Shown one piece after another: positions 1-8,298 of a DNA stretch of 20,764 nt. Numbering within the stretch: the stretch's first letter is position 1; each line of letters starts with the position of its first letter. The notes below the pieces were generated by a model, which was not told the origin of the DNA, ran no database searches, and saw only the letters and a program-made list of their open reading frames with translations. The stretch lies in the NCBI GenBank assembly GCA_001247695.2, contig LGRX02010008.1, positions 1-20,764 of the forward strand, in the 5' to 3' direction. The stretch is from Cymbomonas tetramitiformis. Its lineage: Eukaryota > Chlorophyta > Pyramimonadophyceae > Pyramimonadales > Pyramimonadaceae. Both the position numbers and the translations under genes were made by a program.

Positions 1-150
1 TGGTACGCCATCTCCCCGCGGTGGCAGCTGACCCAGAGGCCCGCAGGCGTCGACGCTCCCGAAGGGAATCCTCGGGCCCTGCGACGCACGGCAGGCACAT
101 CCCAGGCCTGAGCCGCTCACCAGAGCACTCTGACCCCGAGTCCGGCACGG

Positions 151-2622
151 ATGTCAGCCACACCAGCACGGGGTCCAGAGGCAGCCGGGGCACGCTTACG
201 CGGGCAGAGCGCTGCCCACAGGTCCGGATCTGACTCGGACGCAAGCAGCCGGAGCGAGCACATTCGCAAGGAGGTCCTTGCGGCAGTACAGGCCCTGGAC
301 CTCTCCGCGATGCTCTCGAGAGGGCTCGCCCCGTCAGGCGCAGCGGCATCTGCAGAAACCCCTCCACCAGGCGACCCTCAGAGCAGTGCACAGGGAGCCC
401 TGACGGCGGACCAGACACTCGAGGCGGGCGCTGCTGACAGCGTGACCCCCCCAGTGTCTCTGACTGTCGCTGAAGCGGCCCCCGCCGAACCTCCCACTCA
501 GGGTCCCCTCAACATGATGGTGGCTCGCCGGCGACAGTCGATGGAGTCGGTGGTGCACGGTGGTGGCGACCCTGACTCAGAGCGCAGAGTCCCCAGCCCA
601 AGGAACTCGCCCCCAGGCCCCCCTGGTGACCCACCCCCAGACCCTCCTGGCGACCCCGACCGAGGACCAGAGCCCTCTTACCCTCAGTACCCAGAGGTTC
701 GGGCTCTCTTCGTCACTCACGACGGTGGGTCACTGTGGGTACACCAGTCAGCGGGGGTGCGAGGCGCGGCGACTGTCTCCTTACCACGGGACGAACGCCG
801 CAGAGCTGGGGTGCAGGGCGACACCATTCTCTTCACGATTATGCATATGTTGGGAGCTCCGTTGACAGCTTACGCACGCATGGGAGGTCGTCTACACCAC
901 GCACCGCTGCCCCTCAACAACCCCCGCGTGGAGACCTGGGTACTCATGGTCGACCGCGAGATCATGGACATGGCCATGGGAGACCCAGCTGCGGCTAATG
1001 TGCGGTCTACGAGTATGGGACAGCCGGTGTGGGAGTGGATACCAGCTACTGCGCGGGAGTCTGAGATGCTGCACTTCGACCAGGACGGTCTCGCCGCGTG
1101 GTCTGAGGTTAGTAACTCCGACTGGTACCGGAGCATGAGCGTGGTGGCCGCGCAACCACCTACCCCCATGCCCTTCCACACGCCCCTCCCGCTCCCCGCT
1201 CCATCACCAGCACCTGCACCACCGCCCATCCCTGGGCCGCCAACCTCCGCACTACCGCCTGCCCCAACCGCGGTCCCCACGAATCTCGCGCCTGCACTCC
1301 CACCCGCGCATGCCCCAGGACCACCACCTTCAGCCCGCTTTCCCCACTCCGCCTCCGCGAACCCCATCCTTTCTCCCAGCGCCGCCCCCTTTGTACCAGG
1401 TGTCATCCGATTGCCGCAGGGCACTAATCTGCGGGCGTCTTCGGACGAGGTCCGCCAGGAGCACAAGGTCAAGGAGATGGTGCTGAAGCTGGTCAAGGGT
1501 GTGACTAAGTTCCCCCGCTCCGCGGCCGACACCAAATCGGCCGACAAGGATGGCCTTCTTGCGCAACTGGAGCACTACTCCAACCTGGTGCGGAAGACCT
1601 TCCAGGAGGCCATCGTGGTCGAAGCGCTGACTACCCCCAGCTGCACGCCGACCGTGTCGGAGTACCAGGCGAGTGTGTCGAGCCTCCTCTGGAGCTTCAA
1701 GGAGTACACTCTGCAAGATCAGCAGAAGAGGTTCTTGGAGCGAGCGGCGGGGATCTTCGGGTCCGACCAGGCCTGGCACCAGCGCTACGTTGAGTTGGAC
1801 GTGTTCTTCAGCGACCTGGCGGTGTGCTCCCTGACACAGGGTTATCTGGAGAACACGCACGGCGAGGCCATCGCACTGAAGCAGGCGCCGAGTGAGACCG
1901 CGGCGGAGTACTTTTCGCGGTTGGAGACCCGCATAGCCTCGGTCAACTTCCTGGCTGGCAGGGTTCCCAACTGCGTGGAGATGTCCAACCTGTCCATGCT
2001 CTCCACGTACCGCCGAGGGCTGAAGTATGCGTCCAAGGTGATGCGGCGCCTCAGGGCCATCCATCTGGACGTCTCCAAGCCAGAGGAGTGGGAAAGGAAG
2101 GCTGCCTCCGACGACATCCCGGGCACCCACAACGCCCTGCTGAAGATACGGGAGGTCGCTGAGGAGGTGGAGAATGGCATCGACACGGAGGCAGCTCAGA
2201 GGCGTACTGCAGACCGCCCTCCCCGAACTGTCTCCTTCGCAAACCCATCTCCCCGTTCCCCCTTCTTCAGGCGCACCCCCTCCTCAAACCGCCCAGCGCT
2301 CGCCATGCTGGAGAACGGGCCCACTACTGCCGCTGCCGCGGCGGTCACCCCGTTACCACCACCACCTGGTCTCTCCCGCCCTGACGCGCCGAGGGTTCGC
2401 CGGTGTTTCGCCTGCGGCTCCACGGAGCACATCGTCCGCAACTGCACGGACGAGGCCAAGCTGAAGGAGTGGAGAGCCAACGCCCCTGCCCAGCTGGCAA
2501 ACTCTCCTGGATTCGTGGCCGCTAGCTGTCGTCTGGGCCATCGAACAGCAGGAGGACCTCTCCCGGGTGGACGGCGTTCCAGAGGAGTTCTCCTAGGAGG
2601 TTTTGGCGCTCGCAAGCTGTGA
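151..2622 (+). CDS. gag: Retrotransposon Gag polyprotein with CCHC zinc knuckle
   Basis: This 823-residue frame is the structural protein that would assemble the virus-like particle and package element RNA. Residues 1-170 are Ser/Pro/Ala-rich and probably disordered. Residues 335-430 form a Pro-rich linker. Residues of about 440-690 are helical and charged, and resemble the retrotransposon gag (capsid) family, with an LLWSFKEY stretch and a YFSRLE stretch. A canonical knuckle C-x2-C-x4-H-x4-C spans residues 752-765. The ATG at 151 follows an in-frame TGA near 109. A second open frame (about 21-233) reads a Ser/Arg-rich segment of similar character, so the true N-terminus may lie upstream and be frameshifted. 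The last 35 or so residues look out of frame: the better tail is in the +2 frame (see next entry). Capsid and knuckle assignments are firm; the exact ends are not. Confidence 0.85.
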   Translation: MSATPARGPEAAGARLRGQSAAHRSGSDSDASSRSEHIRKEVLAAVQALDLSAMLSRGLAPSGAAASAETPPPGDPQSSAQGALTADQTLEAGAADSVTPPVSLTVAEAAPAEPPTQGPLNMMVARRRQSMESVVHGGGDPDSERRVPSPRNSPPGPPGDPPPDPPGDPDRGPEPSYPQYPEVRALFVTHDGGSLWVHQSAGVRGAATVSLPRDERRRAGVQGDTILFTIMHMLGAPLTAYARMGGRLHHAPLPLNNPRVETWVLMVDREIMDMAMGDPAAANVRSTSMGQPVWEWIPATARESEMLHFDQDGLAAWSEVSNSDWYRSMSVVAAQPPTPMPFHTPLPLPAPSPAPAPPPIPGPPTSALPPAPTAVPTNLAPALPPAHAPGPPPSARFPHSASANPILSPSAAPFVPGVIRLPQGTNLRASSDEVRQEHKVKEMVLKLVKGVTKFPRSAADTKSADKDGLLAQLEHYSNLVRKTFQEAIVVEALTTPSCTPTVSEYQASVSSLLWSFKEYTLQDQQKRFLERAAGIFGSDQAWHQRYVELDVFFSDLAVCSLTQGYLENTHGEAIALKQAPSETAAEYFSRLETRIASVNFLAGRVPNCVEMSNLSMLSTYRRGLKYASKVMRRLRAIHLDVSKPEEWERKAASDDIPGTHNALLKIREVAEEVENGIDTEAAQRRTADRPPRTVSFANPSPRSPFFRRTPSSNRPALAMLENGPTTAAAAAVTPLPPPPGLSRPDAPRVRRCFACGSTEHIVRNCTDEAKLKEWRANAPAQLANSPGFVAASCRLGHRTAGGPLPGGRRSRGVLLGGFGARKL

Positions 2623-2713
2623 GGACGAGCAGGGCTACCAGACCCTGGCGGCACTCGCTGGCATCGAACTTGTGGAGGGCGACGGTCTCCCCCCAGTTGA
2701 GGATGACGAATGA
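2525..2713 (+). pseudogene. Probable true Gag C-terminal tail in the +2 frame, interrupted by TAG
   Basis: From about 2525 the +2 frame encodes an acidic, Leu/Ala-rich tail (AIEQQEDLSRVDGVPEEFS, then a TAG at 2594-2596, then EVLALASCEDEQGYQTLAAL) ending at a TGA at 2711-2713. It looks far more like the end of a Gag protein than the Gly/Arg-rich sequence of the frame that continues from residue 790. This implies a one-base slip near 2500-2525 plus a nonsense codon. Both could be decay. A programmed frameshift or stop readthrough at the gag-pol boundary is possible, but nothing in the sequence proves it. Confidence 0.45.
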
Positions 2714-2730
2714 CTGGCCGGCGACCAGTC

Positions 2731-2916
2731 CCCGACCCTGCCCTTCGGGGAAGTGAGGTCACACCCTGGCGATCGGACCCTCTCCACCCAGGAGAAGCGG
2801 TCAGAACCAGAAGAACCCCAGTCCCTGACCCTGCCCTTCGGGGAAGTGAGGTCACGCCCTGGTGATCAGACCCTCTCCACCCTGGAGAAGCGGTCAGAAC
2901 CAGCAGAACCCCGACG
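2731..2916 (+). repeat. Two tandem copies of a 93-bp in-frame repeat
   Basis: The block beginning GACCCTGCCCTTCGGGG at about 2733 recurs 93 bp later at about 2826 with only a few substitutions. Since 93 is divisible by three, the + frame here encodes two copies of a 31-residue repeat containing LPFGEVRS, DxTLST and EKRSEP. It lies between the end of gag and the unknown frame. Confidence 0.85.
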
Positions 2917-3820
2917 CGCACGAGGACGCAGATATCCTTGGGGCCATCGACCCCATCCCAAGAGCGTGGCCTTCACCTCTGGGACACGCCTGCGACACAC
3001 CTACCGCTCAGCTGGTGCCCCGCCACTACCGGGGGATGACCTGATCAGTCACCCCCTTGCAGAAAGTGGCCCTTTTGACGAACCGTCCCTACCTCTCGAT
3101 GATGGCCCTGCGTACACACAGGCAAGGATCGAGGGTCGGAGGGGCCGGCGAGTCCCCCGACACAGGCCCCCCGTCATGGGTGGCAACCTTGGAGGGCCCC
3201 GTGATCTCCGCCCCCAGTCGCGCGCTGTTCTGCCATTACCCAATTATCAGTCCAACCTCGCGGACCCGCGGAAGAGGCTAACTGCGTGGCATTGGAAGAG
3301 GGAACTGTACTCCCTCCCCCTTGAGGTCGCCATGCAAAGGGTTCGCAGAGCTCTGCGTAAATCTCCAGAAGCTGCTAAAGCCCTGGTGGACAAGATGTGG
3401 GAGCGCACCCGCAGCCGCATACGCTCTGGGAGCCGATCGCCAGAGGAGCACGTGAACCGCGCCAACCAGTTGGCGGAGAGAATACGTATCGCCCGCGAAC
3501 CTCAAGATCGCAGAGAGGGTCATCAGCGCATGGCATTGTGGCACCTCCTCTCGCACAACGGCCGCCAACAAGCCCTCGAGCCCTCGGGCGTCAGCTCCTC
3601 TGACCTCTACGCAGCCTGGAGGGAGTTGTCGCCCGCCGAGCAGCTGGAGGCGATCGCCACCTCGAGTCCGGACTCTTCCCCCGGCAACAGACTGTGGCAA
3701 AAGGAGGGCGTGCGAAGAGCAGCAGCGAGGTCTTCGGCATCTCTCTGCACCCTGGACACTGAAGTGGGCACGATACCCGGGACAACAGGGGATGTGGGCC
3801 TGCCTGGCGCCGAGAGTTAG
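2753..3820 (+). CDS. Unrecognised basic protein downstream of gag
   Basis: The frame is open from the TGA at 2711 to a TAG at 3818-3820, about 355 residues, starting inside the 93-bp repeat. There is no early ATG: position 2753 is GTG, so translation would have to come from readthrough or from a later Met. Residues 1-60 are the repeats. Residues 60-170 are Pro/Arg-rich. Residues of about 185-300 are charged and probably helical (MQRVRRALRKSPEAAKALV; HVNRANQLAERIRIA). I see no aspartic protease triad (D-S/T-G) and no reverse transcriptase motif, although this is where pol should begin. It shares a frame with the Gag tail above, so it may be a gag-linked accessory segment. I do not recognise the family. 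Confidence 0.4.
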   Translation: MRSHPGDRTLSTQEKRSEPEEPQSLTLPFGEVRSRPGDQTLSTLEKRSEPAEPRRARGRRYPWGHRPHPKSVAFTSGTRLRHTYRSAGAPPLPGDDLISHPLAESGPFDEPSLPLDDGPAYTQARIEGRRGRRVPRHRPPVMGGNLGGPRDLRPQSRAVLPLPNYQSNLADPRKRLTAWHWKRELYSLPLEVAMQRVRRALRKSPEAAKALVDKMWERTRSRIRSGSRSPEEHVNRANQLAERIRIAREPQDRREGHQRMALWHLLSHNGRQQALEPSGVSSSDLYAAWRELSPAEQLEAIATSSPDSSPGNRLWQKEGVRRAAARSSASLCTLDTEVGTIPGTTGDVGLPGAES

Positions 3821-3823
3821 TTT

Positions 3824-3899
3824 TGGTCCAGTTGGTCCGTCCAGTCCGTCCAGTCCGTCCAGTCCGTCCAGTTTGGACGGACTGGACGGACCGGACCAA
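3824..3899. repeat. Imperfect hairpin of GTCCGTCCA repeats
   Basis: The + strand runs TTTTGGTCCAGTTGGTCC, then repeated GTCCGTCCA units, and then reverses into GGACGGACTGGACGGACC ending GGACCAAA. The outer 8 bases (TTTGGTCC / GGACCAAA) pair perfectly and most of the inner arms pair as well. It begins four bases after the stop codon of the preceding frame. It could be a small palindromic MITE or a structured terminator-like element; I cannot tell which. Confidence 0.8.
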
Positions 3900-4147
3900 A
3901 CATTTTTAACATTCTAAGATTTCGCAAAATAGGGCTCCCATACTTAAGCCCATACTTAAGGAGTGTAACGCGTCGGTCCGCGTCGACGCCTGCGTTTTCA
4001 CATACTTAAGAAAATTTAAATTTTTTCTTCATACTTAAGGAATATACACCGACTGCCCCTTCCCCCCCTAATCAGGGACTCAGGGGGTATAACCCAGTCG
4101 CATGTGAGTTTCAAACGTGCGTCAGAGAGACGAACCCAACGACCGAG
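3900..4147. repeat. AT-rich spacer with repeated CATACTTAAG motif
   Basis: This gene-free stretch contains four copies of CATACTTAAG, at about 3939, 3951, 4000 and 4030, mixed with AAAATTTAAATTTT-type sequence and a CpG-rich patch (GCGTCGGTCCGCGTCGACGC). CATACTTAA also occurs once in the MITE-like insert at about 8430. I see no coding potential. Confidence 0.6.
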
Positions 4148-4250
4148 CTTGACAATCGTATACGATTGTCACACGTGAGTCTGGGTGTCGGACCTAGTGC
4201 TCCAGCTTGACAATCGTATACGATTGTCACACGTGAGTCTGGGTGTCATA
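4148..4250 (+). repeat. Left array: two 58-bp units with a 20-bp perfect palindrome
   Basis: The perfect palindrome GACAATCGTATACGATTGTC lies at 4151-4170 and again at 4209-4228, a spacing of 58 bp. Each copy is followed by ACACGTGAGTCTGGGTGTC, which contains an E-box-like CACGTG. The orientation is opposite to the array at 5507-5700. Confidence 0.95.
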
Positions 4251-4587
4251 ATATAAATATTTACACTAAACCCATGTCTATATAGAGTGTTCTTTTCATA
4301 AAATAATTCATTTCTCATGGTACATTCTCATGGTCACATTCTCATACAGTAGGAATCCAATGCCGACTTCCCTACAGTAAATCTTCATGAATGCTAGTAC
4401 ATTTGATACTGGCGGGCTCCGACCCTAGAACCGAGGACACGCACGAAACATACATTTCAGGGTACCACAAAATATCCAAATAATTGTAATAATACTATCT
4501 GCCTGCATAATAAAAATGTTGCACATCCCCGATCATAAATCGTTAGCTATGATCCATCCCCCGAGCCCGTCCGTTGTACTGTCGAGT
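4251..4587. other. AT-rich stretch downstream of the F-box gene, no gene seen
   Basis: This region lies 3' of the F-box frame (- strand) and probably includes its 3' untranslated region. It contains a short repeated motif, CATTCTCATGGT or close variants, around 4310-4345. I see no ORF or structural RNA here. Confidence 0.4.
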
Positions 4588-5434
4588 TCATCTTGTTGAA
4601 GTGTTCTTCTCGTATACGTCATGCATTGGCTTACTTTTGGCAAATAGACTCTCTTCACGGGGAGCCGGGTTGAAATAGGAGCGACCAGAGCGCAAATATT
4701 TATCAACAATGAGTATCACGCGTGCAGCAAGCCGGCATGTCATGTACACATCGGGGAAACGATTCAAAATTCTATCGGTTGCCGGCGCGTTTGATAAGCT
4801 GTCGATGGCCCACACCCCAGCGTTTGACAGGTCATCGTAACGGAGCAACACACTGATATTTACCAACGGAACATTGGGCACATGGAGCATGGAAACGAAT
4901 GGGGAGCAAGTATCATCGCCACATCGAATCTGCCATTCCAAGATTGGAAGTGAGGACGATTCTGAACTTTCAGTCGAATTGAATCGCACATGTAGAACAT
5001 GTTCGTGGGGGGACTCGGGCAGTGGGGTTAAAAGGATGGTGTCCAGCGCGAACATTTTGAGGTGGTCCGCGATTAATTTCGGAGACATGCACATTCCGCG
5101 AGGTGCCACCATTTCAGGATACTTTTGATGATAAATGCTCTGTAGGCGTAGCAGGGAGACATGGGCTCGGTGAATTAAAAGACGAAGGTTGGCGTCCTCC
5201 ATAAAAAAAAATGTAGGCGGTAAGAAGAGAGCGGGTGATAGCGTTGCCGCAAGGGACTAGCCCAACACTTAGCGCGGGTTGCGCACGCTCGATTATTGTA
5301 TCATTGAACTGTACGCAGACACATCTTATTCGGCAGAGATTCCCGAGATACATACATAACGGTTCATTGGAATGATCAGGTCCGTAAGGAATGACCTGAA
5401 AGATTTTTAACAAGACGTTGTTCGGAAGATGCAT
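4588..5434 (-). CDS. F-box protein, split by a one-base homopolymer frameshift
   Basis: The first frame starts at ATG 5434. Its N-terminus reads MHLPNNVLLKIFQVIPYG and, after an insertion, LCRIRCVCVQFNDTI. This matches the F-box pattern LPxxxLLxIF...LxxxRxVCxxF, which binds Skp1 in SCF ubiquitin ligases. The frame is lost at a run of nine A (5203-5211; T on the coding strand). The frame from ATG 5202 continues for 204 residues to 4588. With one base fewer in the run the two frames join as a single protein of about 281 residues. The C-terminal part is Leu/Ser-rich with no repeat or domain I recognise, so the substrate is unknown. The break may be a real mutation or a homopolymer sequencing error. 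The flanking inverted arrays suggest it is carried by a mobile cassette. Confidence 0.65.
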
Positions 5435-5469
5435 TATGTGTCAAAAAAATGACGTTTATCTATTACTTC

Positions 5470-5486
5470 AACCCCTTATATTTCGA
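5470..5486 (-). promoter_or_regulatory. Possible TATA box of the F-box gene
   Basis: On the - strand the sequence reads CGAAATATAAGGGG about 40-50 bases upstream of the ATG at 5434, a plausible core promoter position. The palindrome and E-box array begins immediately upstream. This is based on motif and spacing only. Confidence 0.35.
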
Positions 5487-5506
5487 AACAGCCGAAGGTC
5501 GTGGGA

Positions 5507-5700
5507 CTAGGTCTGACACCCAGACTCACGTGTGACAATCGTATACGATTGTCAAGCAGGTGCACTATGTCTGACACCCAGACTCACGTGTGACAATCGT
5601 ATACGATTGTCAAGCAGGTGCACTATGTCTGACACCCAGACTCACGTGTGACAATCGTATACGATTGTCAAGCAGGTGCACTAGGTCATACACTGCGTGT
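5507..5700 (-). repeat. Right array: three 58-bp units with a 20-bp perfect palindrome
   Basis: The palindrome GACAATCGTATACGATTGTC lies at 5534-5553, 5592-5611 and 5650-5669, exactly 58 bp apart. Each copy is preceded by GACACCCAGACTCACGTGT and followed by AAGCAGGTGCACTA. Read on the - strand, the unit matches the left array, differing mainly in the TAGTGC spacer part. Confidence 0.95.
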
Positions 5701-5791
5701 ATTGAAAAACATAAATAACCCAGACTCACCTGCGTTCGTGACATAGAACCACAACCCGCACCTTAGACTACCTACACCAGTATGGCCAATA

Positions 5792-6066
5792 TTGGAATAT
5801 TGCAGTATTGGATATGGCCTTTCGATACGTTTTACGTTTCGCGACTGCCAGTTACAACAAGCCCAATGGGTTCCTGAAGACCCTTTAATTCTCCGCTTGT
5901 GGCTGCAAGCGCGGGAACAAGCAGAAGAAGAGTGGGAGGACTTCGGGCAACATGCAGTTAATCTCAGGACCTATCACTGGTGGAGTTTTTTGCCGATGTA
6001 CGTCCACGGCCGTAGATCCGGCGAAAGGGTCGGTGTTAGGCATCTCGTGTACTGGTATGAGATCGT
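5792..6066 (+). CDS. Unrecognised open frame upstream of the methyltransferase-integrase frame
   Basis: The frame is open with a plausible, Trp/Tyr-rich protein character (PEDPLILRLWLQAREQAEEE; later RTYHWWSFLPMYVHG and RHLVYWYEIV). It runs into the adenine-methyltransferase-like frame with a change of frame near 6058-6066. It could be a remnant of the pol region just upstream or a separate small gene beside the F-box cassette. No reverse transcriptase or RNase H signature is visible. The formal ORF continues to 6289, but the stretch after about 6066 is a shadow of the next gene. Confidence 0.3.
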
Positions 6067-8298
6067 CACCCGGAGGACCCGCAGAATTGGCGCGTTCGCG
6101 CAGAGTACTCCTCGAAGTACATCGACAAGTTCGGGCCCTTCGACGTGGACGCCTGCTGCGACTTCGGCGGCCGCAACAGACAAGCGGATCGATTCTGGAC
6201 TGACTGCCTCTCTGAGAAATGGAGGGGTCTTCGGGTCTGGTGTAACCCTCCATACAACTCCAGCCACATTACTGTGGAGGCGATTTTGAACAAGTACATC
6301 GCAGAATGGAAGGCAGACCCGGAGAACACTTCTGCAGTCTTCGTCCTGCCAGATCACCAGTCCAAACTCCCTGCGTGGCGTAAGCTATTCAGGAAGGCTA
6401 ATATGCAGATCGTGGAAGTCGTCCCTACTCACGATGACAAGGGCGAGCCCAATCAGTTCTTCGAGAACCCAGACGGGAAGGCCTTCGATCTCCGCTGGCC
6501 TGTCTTGATAGTACACGCTCCTCCCGCCAAACCACAGCCGGCACGCGTGAGACACCCACGAACGACCCCAGCTGTGATAAGGACGGGTGAGGCAGCGGAC
6601 TTCAGAGACACGATCTCCCAGCAGTCAGACTCGAAGTTCCTGCGTGCGCTGAAGGCGGAGTACACCCGTGAGGAGTCACTTCGTTTACTGCGGGAAAAGG
6701 TGAAGGCAGCGCCACACCAGTGCTTACAGGACTTCAGGCTGGTGGGTGAAGTGGTTTGGAGAACTGCGGCGGGAAGATGTCAGTTGGTGCTGGGGGAGGA
6801 TTCTCCACTTCGGGAGGTGGTGATTCGTCATGCTCACGAGTCACTGTCTTCAGGTCATACTGGAAGAGACAAAACTCTGGAGAGAGTGCTGCGACGCTTT
6901 TGGTGGCGTGGTGCTGCGGACGACGTGGGCACCTGGGTTGCATCCTGCGCGGTGTGCCAGTCGGTGAGGCCGCGGGGGACTTACCCAGATGGATTGCTAA
7001 ATCCTCACAGCATCCCGAATAGACCGTGGCAAGATGTCGCGGTGGACTTCGTCACCGGCTTACCAGTATCAGAGAGAGGCAATGACGCCTTCGTGGCCTT
7101 CACGTGTAAGCTGACGAAGATGGTCCACGTCATACCGATGAACTTCGGCGACAGCTCTGCGGCCGTGGTGGCCAGAATCTACTTCGATTCGGTGTGGCGC
7201 TTGCATGGTGCGCCTATGAAGATTGTTTCTGACCACGATCCGCGGTTTCAGGATGCCTTCTGGCAGGAGCTTATGAGACTGATGGGCGTGAAAGTAGCTC
7301 GCACCACTCTGTACAACCCTCGGTCTGACGGGCAGGCGGAGCACAGCAATCGGGTCATTGAGGACATGCTCAGGTCCTTCGTGGATGCTAATGTGGAAGA
7401 CTGGGATTTGTTTACCACTAACGTGGAGTTCGCGATCAATGACTCCAGAAGTGACTCTACTGGCTTCACGCCATTTGAGCTGGTGTTTGGGTTCTCGCCG
7501 CTATCTCAGTTGGACCTCTTCCTGGAGGCCGCGCAGTCCACCGCTGGACGACGGACAGGGGGAGTAGGTACCGCCCACGAAGTGGTCGCGAAATTTTCGT
7601 CGCAACTGCGGGACGCCAGACAGCGGTTGGAGCTGGCTCAACAACGACAGCGCGAGCAGTTTGATCGCAGGCACGGACAGCGGGAGTATGCTGTCGGGGA
7701 TCTGGTCTGGATAGAGGCGAAGCATCTTACCGAGAAAGTAATGGATCGCTCCATCTGTAGGAAGTTGATCAAACGCTGGCATGGACCAGTCCCCGTGACC
7801 GAGCGCTCGTTCTTCAGCGATATGCAAATGACCATGCCGGAGGCCGACAGAGGAGCCCCAGTAGCCTACCGCTTACGCCTCCCCCCTCACTGGCGGATAC
7901 ACGATGTGTTCGCTCAACATCGCCTCAAGCCATACACCAGCGGTCAGGACGCCTTCGCCGCGCGCGACCACCTGGCAGTGCCTGAAGAGGTGGTAGTGGA
8001 CGGTCAGAAAGAGGCACATGTCGAACGCATCCTCGCACGTCGAGTGCGGTCTGTACGAGGGAAAGAGGTGGAGGAATGGAAAGTTCGCTGGACTGGCAAC
8101 TCCAAGGCCCACGACCAATGGAGGACCCGTGACAAACTCGAACGCGGAGGCCCACTTCAACAGCTTCGTGAATTCGAGCAAGCGAGACTGCGCATGGAAG
8201 CACAAGTTCGCGGCGAAGCCATACGGCGGCGTGAGCAACGTGGCCGTCATTCTGCTCAAGCTGGAGTGACGCTGGCCAGGGAAGAAGGCTTACCGTGA
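6061..8298 (+). CDS. pol (part): Polyprotein: Dam-like methyltransferase, DD35E integrase, chromodomain
   Basis: The frame opens after a TGA at 6058-6060. Residues below are counted from the GTG at 6145. The first domain begins upstream at about 6061 (PEDPQNWRVRAEY...KFGPFDVDACCDF) and carries an NPPY catalytic-type motif at 34-37. It resembles the phage N6-adenine methyltransferase and DIRS-element MT families. An HHCC zinc domain follows (AHESLSSGH...CAVC). The integrase core has D301 (VDFVTG), D363 (SDHDPRF) and E399 (GQAEHSN), with exactly 35 residues between the last two. A chromodomain lies at about 623-678 (ERILARRV, EEWKVRWTGN, HDQW); the first aromatic of the methyl-lysine cage is not obvious. 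Integrase inserts the cDNA, and chromodomains direct it to marked chromatin. The last seven or so residues (8277-8298) come from the MITE-like insert. No start codon is certain. Confidence 0.9.
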   Translation, partial: DRHPEDPQNWRVRAEYSSKYIDKFGPFDVDACCDFGGRNRQADRFWTDCLSEKWRGLRVWCNPPYNSSHITVEAILNKYIAEWKADPENTSAVFVLPDHQSKLPAWRKLFRKANMQIVEVVPTHDDKGEPNQFFENPDGKAFDLRWPVLIVHAPPAKPQPARVRHPRTTPAVIRTGEAADFRDTISQQSDSKFLRALKAEYTREESLRLLREKVKAAPHQCLQDFRLVGEVVWRTAAGRCQLVLGEDSPLREVVIRHAHESLSSGHTGRDKTLERVLRRFWWRGAADDVGTWVASCAVCQSVRPRGTYPDGLLNPHSIPNRPWQDVAVDFVTGLPVSERGNDAFVAFTCKLTKMVHVIPMNFGDSSAAVVARIYFDSVWRLHGAPMKIVSDHDPRFQDAFWQELMRLMGVKVARTTLYNPRSDGQAEHSNRVIEDMLRSFVDANVEDWDLFTTNVEFAINDSRSDSTGFTPFELVFGFSPLSQLDLFLEAAQSTAGRRTGGVGTAHEVVAKFSSQLRDARQRLELAQQRQREQFDRRHGQREYAVGDLVWIEAKHLTEKVMDRSICRKLIKRWHGPVPVTERSFFSDMQMTMPEADRGAPVAYRLRLPPHWRIHDVFAQHRLKPYTSGQDAFAARDHLAVPEEVVVDGQKEAHVERILARRVRSVRGKEVEEWKVRWTGNSKAHDQWRTRDKLERGGPLQQLREFEQARLRMEAQVRGEAIRRREQRGRHSAQAGVTLAREEGLP

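Larger units (their letters stand above)
4148..5700. mobile_element. F-box cassette flanked by inverted palindrome arrays
   Basis: A single gene on the - strand is bracketed by arrays of one 58-bp unit in opposite orientations: two units on the left and three on the right. Such symmetric subterminal inverted repeats suggest a DNA-transposon-like or other mobile cassette. No transposase is visible, so if it is mobile it is non-autonomous. It sits between the gag side and the integrase side of the retrotransposon. A degenerate further unit may lie at about 5716-5745 (CCCAGACTCACCTGCG). Outer ends and target-site duplications could not be fixed. Confidence 0.5.

Noticed and set aside
1..20. TGG at the very start of the window as a tRNA primer-binding site
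   Set aside because: The upstream LTR is outside the window, so adjacency cannot be tested. TGG alone is too weak.
870..1547. 225-residue ORF on the - strand within gag
   Set aside because: It is a shadow of the Pro-rich, GC-rich Gag linker on the opposite strand. It has no domain character, and Gag is clearly supported by its zinc knuckle.
4148..5700. Evenly spaced palindromic repeats as a possible CRISPR array
   Set aside because: The spacers between palindromes are themselves repeated rather than unique, the arrays have two and three units in opposite orientations, and the context is eukaryotic.
6066..6289. Second half of the 5792-6289 ORF
   Set aside because: It overlaps the adenine-methyltransferase-like domain in a different frame and is Ser/Thr/Ala-rich shadow sequence.
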